A DNA stretch of 64,000 nt from Nonomuraea maritima (GTDB taxonomy: Bacteria; Actinomycetota; Actinomycetes; Streptosporangiales; Streptosporangiaceae): NCBI RefSeq assembly GCF_900100395.1, contig NZ_FNFB01000025.1:1-64000 (forward strand), in the 5' to 3' direction. Made by a program: the position numbers and the translations under genes. Positions 59,019-64,000 of the stretch are shown here, one piece after another. The notes beneath the pieces are model-generated. The model was not told the DNA's origin. It saw only the letters and a program-made list of their open reading frames with translations, and searched no databases. The first letter of the stretch is position 1. Each line of letters opens with the position of its first letter.

Positions 59019-60676
59019 ACCCCGCCACCGCGCTGGCCACGGTGCTGATCGACGAGCTGGTGCGCTGCGGTTTGACCGACGTGGTGCTCGCCCCCGGCTC
59101 GCGTTCCGCCCCGTTGGCACTGGCGCTGCACGCCGAGTCGCGGGTGCGGCTGCATGTCCGCATCGACGAGCGCTCGGCGTCGTTCCTGGCGCTGGGGCTG
59201 GCGCGGCGCTCCGAGCGGCCGGTCGCGCTGATCTGCTCCTCCGGCACCGCCGCCGCCAACTTCCACCCGGCCGTGATCGAGGCCGCAGAGTCGGGCGTGC
59301 CATTGCTCGTGCTGACCGCCGACCGCCCGCCCGAGCTGCGCGGCACCGGCGCCAACCAGACGATCGACCAGCTCAAGCTGTACGGCTCGGCGGCCCGCTG
59401 GTTCGCCGAGCTGGGCGTGCCGGAGAACCGTCCCGGCCAGGTGGCCTACTGGCGGTCGCTGGCCTGCCGCGCCTACCAGCGCGCCGCCGGCCCGTACGAT
59501 CCCGGTCCCGTCCACCTCAACCTGGCCTTCCGCGAGCCGCTGATCCCCGACGGCGACCCGAGCTGGTGCGAGCCGCTCGACGGCGGCGCGAGCGGCCCGT
59601 GGGTGCGCGCCCGGGTGGCGCCGCCGCCCGTCGCCCTGCACCTGCCGCCCACCCGGCGCGGCGTGCTCGTGGTCGGCGACGGCGCCGCCAACGTGCGCCG
59701 TTACGTGGCGGCGGCCGGCATGGCCGGCTGGCCCGTGCTGTCGGAGCCGAACGGCGGCGGCCGCTACGGCGACCACGCCGTCTCGACCTACCACCAGCTG
59801 CTGGCCACGCCGGAGTTCGCCGACGCCCACCGGCCCGACGTGGTCGTCACGCTGGGCCGTCCCGGGCTGTCGAAGCCGCTGCTGTCGTGGCTGCAGCGCG
59901 CGGACGAGCACATCGTGGTGTCACCCGGCCTCGACCGCTGGCCCGACCCGACCCGCTCTGCCACGCAGGTGGCGCAGGCCGTCGAGATTCCGGTCGCGGC
60001 CGGCGACGACAGCTGGCTGAACGCCTGGCGGCAGGCCGACCGGGTGGCCAGGGACGTGGTCGACGAGGTCCTCGACTCCTCCGGCACCAGCGAGCCGCGC
60101 GTCGCCCGCGACCTGGTCGACGCGCTGCCCAACGGCGCCCTGCTGTTCTGCGGCTCCTCGATGCCGATCCGCGACCTCGACCAGGCGATGCGGCCGCGGC
60201 GCGGCATCCGGCTCATGGCCAACCGGGGCGCCTCCGGCATCGACGGGCTCGTCTCGACCGCGATGGGGGCCGCGCTGGCCCACAACGGCCCGTCGTACGC
60301 GCTGATCGGCGACCTGTCGTTCCTGCACGACCAGAACGGGCTGGTGCTCGGCCCCCGCGAACCGCGTCCCGACCTGTGCCTCGTGGTGGTCAACAACGAC
60401 GGGGGCGGCATCTTCTCGCTGCTGCCGCAGGCCGCGCTGCGCGACCCGTTCGAGCGGGTCTTCGGCACGCCGCACGGCGTCGAGCTCGGCTACGTGGCCG
60501 CCGCGACGAACACGCCGTACACGCTGGTCGAGGACATCAGCGACCTGCCCAAGGCACTGCGCGGCGAAGGGCCCAGGGTGGTCGAGGTGCGCACCGAGCG
60601 CGAGGAGAACGCCCGCGTGCACGCCCGCCTGACCGAGGCCGCGCGGCAGGCCGTGCGGGCGTACCTCCAGGGCTGA
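59015..60676 (+). CDS. menD: SEPHCHC synthase (2-succinyl-5-enolpyruvyl-6-hydroxy-3-cyclohexene-1-carboxylate synthase)
   Basis: The 553-residue thiamine-diphosphate enzyme catalyses the first committed step of menaquinone synthesis, joining 2-oxoglutarate and isochorismate. Features are the N-terminal VLAPGSRSAPLALAL, RIDERSASFLALGLA with the cofactor-activating Glu, and the ThDP-binding GDLSFLHDQNGL and NNDGGGIF. The start is TTG at 59015 with GGAGG seven bases upstream; it overlaps the menC stop by four bases. Its 3' end forms one arm of a hairpin with the neighbouring gene's stop. Confidence 0.92.
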   Translation: MNPATALATVLIDELVRCGLTDVVLAPGSRSAPLALALHAESRVRLHVRIDERSASFLALGLARRSERPVALICSSGTAAANFHPAVIEAAESGVPLLVLTADRPPELRGTGANQTIDQLKLYGSAARWFAELGVPENRPGQVAYWRSLACRAYQRAAGPYDPGPVHLNLAFREPLIPDGDPSWCEPLDGGASGPWVRARVAPPPVALHLPPTRRGVLVVGDGAANVRRYVAAAGMAGWPVLSEPNGGGRYGDHAVSTYHQLLATPEFADAHRPDVVVTLGRPGLSKPLLSWLQRADEHIVVSPGLDRWPDPTRSATQVAQAVEIPVAAGDDSWLNAWRQADRVARDVVDEVLDSSGTSEPRVARDLVDALPNGALLFCGSSMPIRDLDQAMRPRRGIRLMANRGASGIDGLVSTAMGAALAHNGPSYALIGDLSFLHDQNGLVLGPREPRPDLCLVVVNNDGGGIFSLLPQAALRDPFERVFGTPHGVELGYVAAATNTPYTLVEDISDLPKALRGEGPRVVEVRTEREENARVHARLTEAARQAVRAYLQG

Positions 60677-60694
60677 ACCCGGCCCGCTTCAGCC
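60671..60694. terminator. Short terminator hairpin overlapping two stop codons
   Basis: GGCTGAA (60671-60677) pairs with TTCAGCC (60688-60694). The left arm contains the menD stop and the right arm contains the stop of the exonuclease gene on the other strand. Confidence 0.5.
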
Positions 60695-61582
60695 GCCGAG
60701 GGCGTCGAGCAGGCGGTTGAGCGGGCTGTCGAGACCGTGGCGGTCGGCCAGGCGGACGAGCGCCTCCGGGTCGCGCGGCTTGGCCGGCAGCGTCAGGTCG
60801 GTCGCGGGCAGCGGCGCGTCCGTGGCCACCGCCACGACCGCGGGGGCCGCGCTCAGGTAGTCGCGGGCGGCGGCCAGGCGGTTGCGGCTGCCCGCCGGGA
60901 ACCCGTCGGTCGCGCCGGCGTCGAGGGCGGCGAGCAGGGCCTCCAGCGAGCCGAACCGGGTGATCAGGGCGGCCGCGGTCTTCTCGCCGACGCCCGCCAC
61001 GCCCGGCAGCCCGTCGCTGGGGTCGCCGCGCAGCGTGGCGAAGTCGGCGTAGGAACGGCCGGGGATGCCGTACTTGGCGGTGACGAACGCCTCGTCGACG
61101 ATCTGCAGGTTGCGGATGCCGCGCGCGGTGTAGAGCACGCGCACCGGACGTGAGTCGTCGACGAGCTGGAACAGGTCGCGGTCGCCGGTCACGATGTCGA
61201 CCGCGCCGGCCGCCCGGTGGGTGAGCGTGCCGATCACGTCGTCGGCCTCGTAGCCGGGAGACTCCAGGCGGGCGATGCCGACGGCGTCGAGCACCTGCTC
61301 GATGACGGCGATCTGCGGCACGAGCGCGTCGGGCACCTCCTCGGCGTCGCCCTGGGCGACCCGGTGCGCCTTGTACGTCGGGATCGCCGCGACCCGGAAC
61401 GCGGGCCGCCAGTCGGCGTCCATCGTGGCCACCAGCTCGGCGGGGGAGTGGGTGCGCACGAGCGTGGCGATCATGTCGATCAGGCCGCGTACGGCGTTGA
61501 CGGGGGAGCCGTCCGGAGCCTTGATCGACTCCGGCACTCCGTAGAAAGCGCGGAAGTACAGGGACGGGGTGTCCAGAAGCAT
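60689..61582 (-). CDS. 5'-3' exonuclease (FEN/Pol I N-terminal-like)
   Basis: The 297-residue protein is a stand-alone version of the Pol I 5'-nuclease domain. It has the metal-binding acidic residues in LLDTPSLYFRAFYG, MDADWRPAFR, PGYEADDVIG and DIVTGDRDLFQLVDD, and the helix-hairpin-helix GVAGVGEKTAAALI, which binds DNA. Enzymes of this kind remove flaps and RNA primers. The ATG at 61582 lies five bases after the phosphatase stop; a GTG at 61588 overlapping that stop (TAGTG) is also possible. It is probably translated from the end of the phosphatase message, an unusual pairing. Confidence 0.85.
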   Translation of the reverse strand: MLLDTPSLYFRAFYGVPESIKAPDGSPVNAVRGLIDMIATLVRTHSPAELVATMDADWRPAFRVAAIPTYKAHRVAQGDAEEVPDALVPQIAVIEQVLDAVGIARLESPGYEADDVIGTLTHRAAGAVDIVTGDRDLFQLVDDSRPVRVLYTARGIRNLQIVDEAFVTAKYGIPGRSYADFATLRGDPSDGLPGVAGVGEKTAAALITRFGSLEALLAALDAGATDGFPAGSRNRLAAARDYLSAAPAVVAVATDAPLPATDLTLPAKPRDPEALVRLADRHGLDSPLNRLLDALGG

Positions 61583-61587
61583 CAGCA

Positions 61588-62781
61588 CTAGGCCAGTATG
61601 CCCACCCCCAGCAGGCATGCGTCGTCCTCCGGGTTGGGTCCGCCGATGTCGGCGAGCAGCCGGTCGAGCCCGGCGTCCAGATCGTGGCCCTGGACCCGGT
61701 GCGCGGCGGCCAGGGCGAGCGCGAGACCCGTGTCGATGCCACGGGTACGCCGCTCCACGAGCCCGTCGGTGAACATGAGCAGCACGTCGCCGGGCATCAG
61801 CTTGGTCATGGCCAGCTCGTACGGCCGGCCGGAGACGGCGCCGAGCAGCACCCCCCGCGGCTGGTCGAGGTGGCGGGCCGTGCCGTCGCGCACCAGGATG
61901 GGCGCCATGTTGCCGGCCTGGGCCCAGGCGAACACCCGGGTCCGCGGGTCGAGGTGGCCGATGACGGCCGTGGCGGTCGTGTCGCAGAGCTGGTGCAGGA
62001 CGAGGTCGTTCAGCCAGTCGAGCAGCCGGTTGGCGGCCTGGCCTGTCATGGTCAGGCCCACCAGGGCGTGGCGGAGCTGGGCCATGCGCGAGATCGCGGG
62101 CAGGCCGTGGCCGGAGACGTCACCGATGGCCAGCAGCAGGCGGCCGTCGGGCGTGGGCGTCGCCTCGAACCAGTCGCCGCCCAGGTTCGCCGTCTTCTCG
62201 GCGGGCACGTAGCGCACCGCGATGCCGGTGTGCGGGAGGTCGAGGCAGCCGGCGGGCGCGGGCAGGATGGCCTCGCGCAGGGCGAGCATGACGTGGCGCT
62301 CCTCGGCGGCCTGCTCGCGGGCCTCCAGCAGCTGGCGGCGCGACTCCGAGACCATGCGTTCCGCGCGGCGGCGGCCCGTGATGTCCTGGATGACGCCGTG
62401 CATGCCGACCGGGCCGCCGGGGCCCGCGAGCGGCTCCAGCACGACCCGGAGGTCACGAAGGTCGCCGAGGCCGCGGCGGATCCGGAACTCCGCCTGCACC
62501 CGTTCGTCGCCCTGCAGCACCGACCACAGCAGGCGGTCGAGGGCCGCGGCGTCGCCGGGCTCGACGTGCTCGGCCAGGTCGGGCAGCGCGATGGGGCCCT
62601 GGTGCGGATCGCGGCCGAAGATCGCGTACACCTGCTCGGACCAGACGGTCTCGCCGGTGTGCATGTGCCACTCCGCCCATCCCATGTTGCCGAGCCGCTG
62701 GGCGTGCCCCAGCCGTACGGCGAGCATCTCGGCATCGGTGGCGGTCCCGAGCAGCCCGGCCGCGCCAATGACGTCGACCAT
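61588..62781 (-). CDS. PP2C-type SpoIIE serine phosphatase with PAS domain
   Basis: The 397-residue signalling protein has an N-terminal PAS domain (about 20-140: MGWAEWHMHTGETVWSEQVYAIFGRD, abbreviated) and a C-terminal SpoIIE phosphatase domain (about 170-395) with NLGGDWFEATP, LLLAIGDVSGHGLPAISRM, LMFTDGLVE and NPEDDACLL. It is likely to dephosphorylate an anti-anti-sigma factor. No partner is adjacent. It is a shorter relative of the phosphatase at 6702-8750. The ATG at 62781 follows GAGAGTGAG. Downstream it is coupled to the exonuclease gene. Confidence 0.85.
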   Translation of the reverse strand: MVDVIGAAGLLGTATDAEMLAVRLGHAQRLGNMGWAEWHMHTGETVWSEQVYAIFGRDPHQGPIALPDLAEHVEPGDAAALDRLLWSVLQGDERVQAEFRIRRGLGDLRDLRVVLEPLAGPGGPVGMHGVIQDITGRRRAERMVSESRRQLLEAREQAAEERHVMLALREAILPAPAGCLDLPHTGIAVRYVPAEKTANLGGDWFEATPTPDGRLLLAIGDVSGHGLPAISRMAQLRHALVGLTMTGQAANRLLDWLNDLVLHQLCDTTATAVIGHLDPRTRVFAWAQAGNMAPILVRDGTARHLDQPRGVLLGAVSGRPYELAMTKLMPGDVLLMFTDGLVERRTRGIDTGLALALAAAHRVQGHDLDAGLDRLLADIGGPNPEDDACLLGVGILA

Positions 62782-62922
62782 GTCTCACTCTCAAAGCGCA
62801 GTGGAACTAGACAATTGGCCCCACACTACGTGCTCGTTCGAGCGCGGAGCGTGGTGATGCCCGACCGCGTGTGAGACCTTTTCGCGGATTTTAGGGGGGT
62901 GCGAAAAGAGTAGATTGAGCCT

Positions 62923-64000
62923 GTGACGTCCACTGATCTGTATCCCGTATCCCGTCTGGCCGCCGTGCAGGAAGCCACGGCCAAGGCCGGCATCGACGCC
63001 CTTCTGCTGACGCCAGGACCCGACCTGCGCTATGTGAGCGGCTACGAGGCCAAGCCGCTCGAACGGCTGACCTGCCTCGTGGTGCCCGCGTCCGGTGACG
63101 CGTACATGCTGGTCCCGAGGCTGGAGCTGCCCGCCGCGCAGGCGTCCCCCGCCGCGCGTCTCGGGCTGGAGTTCGTGGCGTGGGACGAGACCGACGACCC
63201 GTACGCGATCGCCGCCGCGCGGCTCGGCAAGGTCGCCAAGGTGGGTCTGGCCGACCGGATGTGGGCGATGGCCTCGCTGCGCTTCCGTGCCGCGCTGCCC
63301 GGCGCCGAGCAGGTGCTGGCCGGCAGCGTGCTGCGTGAGCTGCGGATGCGCAAGTCGCCCGCCGAGGTGGCCGCGCTGCGCGAGGCGGGGCAGGCCATCG
63401 ACTCCGTGCACCGGCAGGTGCCGGAGTTCCTGCGCGCCGGGCGCACCGAGCGCGAGGTGGCCCGCGACATCGCCGAGGCGATCCTCGCCTCCGGCCACGC
63501 CGCCGCCGACTTCGTGATCGTCGCCTCCGGCCCCAACGGCGCGAGCCCGCACCACGACGTGTCCGACCGCGTCATCCAGGCCGGCGAGCCGGTCGTCATC
63601 GACATCGGCGGCCACCTGCCCAACGGTTACTGCTCCGACTCCACGCGCACCTACAGCGTGGGCGAGCCGCCGGCCGAGTTCACCGCCTACTACGAGGTGC
63701 TGCACCGCGCCCAGGTGGCGTCGTGCGAGGCGGTGCGGCCGGGCGTGTCGTGCGAGTCGGTCGACGCCGCCGCGCGTGACGTCATCGCCGAGGCCGGGTA
63801 CGGCGACCACTTCATCCACCGCACCGGGCACGGCATCGGCATCGAGGGGCACGAGGACCCGTACATCGTGGCGGGCAACGGCGAGCCGCTCGAGCCCGGC
63901 TTCGCCTTCTCCATCGAGCCCGGCATCTACCTGGCCGGCCGCCACGGCGCCCGCATCGAGGACATCGTCGTGTGCACCGAGGACGGCGTCGAGCGGCTGA
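62923..64000 (+). CDS. Xaa-Pro aminopeptidase family protein (M24), truncated by the window edge
   Basis: The first 359 residues are visible. An N-terminal creatinase-like domain (about 1-135) precedes a pita-bread M24 domain with the metal ligands Asp in VVIDIGGHL, Asp in YCSDSTRTYSVG, His in GHGIGIEGHEDP, Glu in SIEPGIYL and Glu in GARIEDIVV. All five ligands are present, so the enzyme is likely active in removing N-terminal residues before proline. The GTG at 62923 lies six bases after TAGATT (62911-62916), indicating leaderless expression. The frame is open to the window end. Confidence 0.85.
   Translation, partial: MTSTDLYPVSRLAAVQEATAKAGIDALLLTPGPDLRYVSGYEAKPLERLTCLVVPASGDAYMLVPRLELPAAQASPAARLGLEFVAWDETDDPYAIAAARLGKVAKVGLADRMWAMASLRFRAALPGAEQVLAGSVLRELRMRKSPAEVAALREAGQAIDSVHRQVPEFLRAGRTEREVARDIAEAILASGHAAADFVIVASGPNGASPHHDVSDRVIQAGEPVVIDIGGHLPNGYCSDSTRTYSVGEPPAEFTAYYEVLHRAQVASCEAVRPGVSCESVDAAARDVIAEAGYGDHFIHRTGHGIGIEGHEDPYIVAGNGEPLEPGFAFSIEPGIYLAGRHGARIEDIVVCTEDGVERL

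Overview
The window is 64 kb of very GC-rich DNA with actinobacterial gene content: SpoIIE-type phosphatases, a WYL regulator, a DUF5999 protein, a fused TrpE-TrpG, a GarA-like FHA protein and many leaderless starts. Gene order and family mix fit a Streptosporangiales or Nonomuraea-like actinomycete. This placement is an inference, since no rRNA or other marker gene is present.

Left end (1-5.1 kb): the 5' end of an IS110-family transposase and its non-coding end lie beside a tightly coupled four-gene operon on the minus strand. The operon encodes a coiled-coil protein, a Cas4/Dna2-like Fe-S nuclease, an orphan 475-residue protein and a Dna2/Upf1-like helicase. This is the best candidate in the window for an undescribed system, either DNA processing or defence. 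Its promoter carries a perfect tandem 10-bp repeat at the predicted transcription start.

5-21 kb: accessory and housekeeping genes. They include a methyltransferase, a winged-helix regulator, a PAS-GAF-SpoIIE phosphatase, an SPFH protein, a secreted alpha/beta hydrolase and a 50-residue Cys-rich small protein. A split ACAD10/11-like kinase plus acyl-CoA dehydrogenase pair lies near a DUF6285 gene. A DUF3311 plus sodium-solute symporter pair and a CocE-type hydrolase with a WYL regulator follow. A 39-bp tandem repeat fills one intergenic region.

21-42 kb: a large secreted subtilase, then trpEG behind a complete transcription attenuator whose leader peptide is itself leaderless. Next come an amidohydrolase, thyX, a MoaD-like and BNR-repeat pair, an MmyB-type regulator, a secreted sialidase-like protein, a globin-reductase, a glutamine-amidotransferase-like protein lacking its cysteine, an esterase plus crotonase pair, a methyltransferase, a two-component system, and trpF with a GNAT gene.

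42-52 kb: a conserved core block that parallels Mycobacterium tuberculosis Rv1822-Rv1832. It holds a CDP-alcohol phosphatidyltransferase, a sugar nucleotidyltransferase-phosphomannomutase fusion, a GarA-like FHA protein, MerR, a bifunctional nuclease, a second MerR, and gcvP behind a tandem glycine riboswitch.

52-64 kb: small proteins, TetR, a principal-type sigma factor, the menaquinone genes menE (divergent) and menC-menD, a 5'-3' exonuclease coupled to a second SpoIIE phosphatase, and a truncated Xaa-Pro peptidase at the right edge. Perfect hairpins separate many of the convergent genes. No rRNA, convincing tRNA or CRISPR array was seen.
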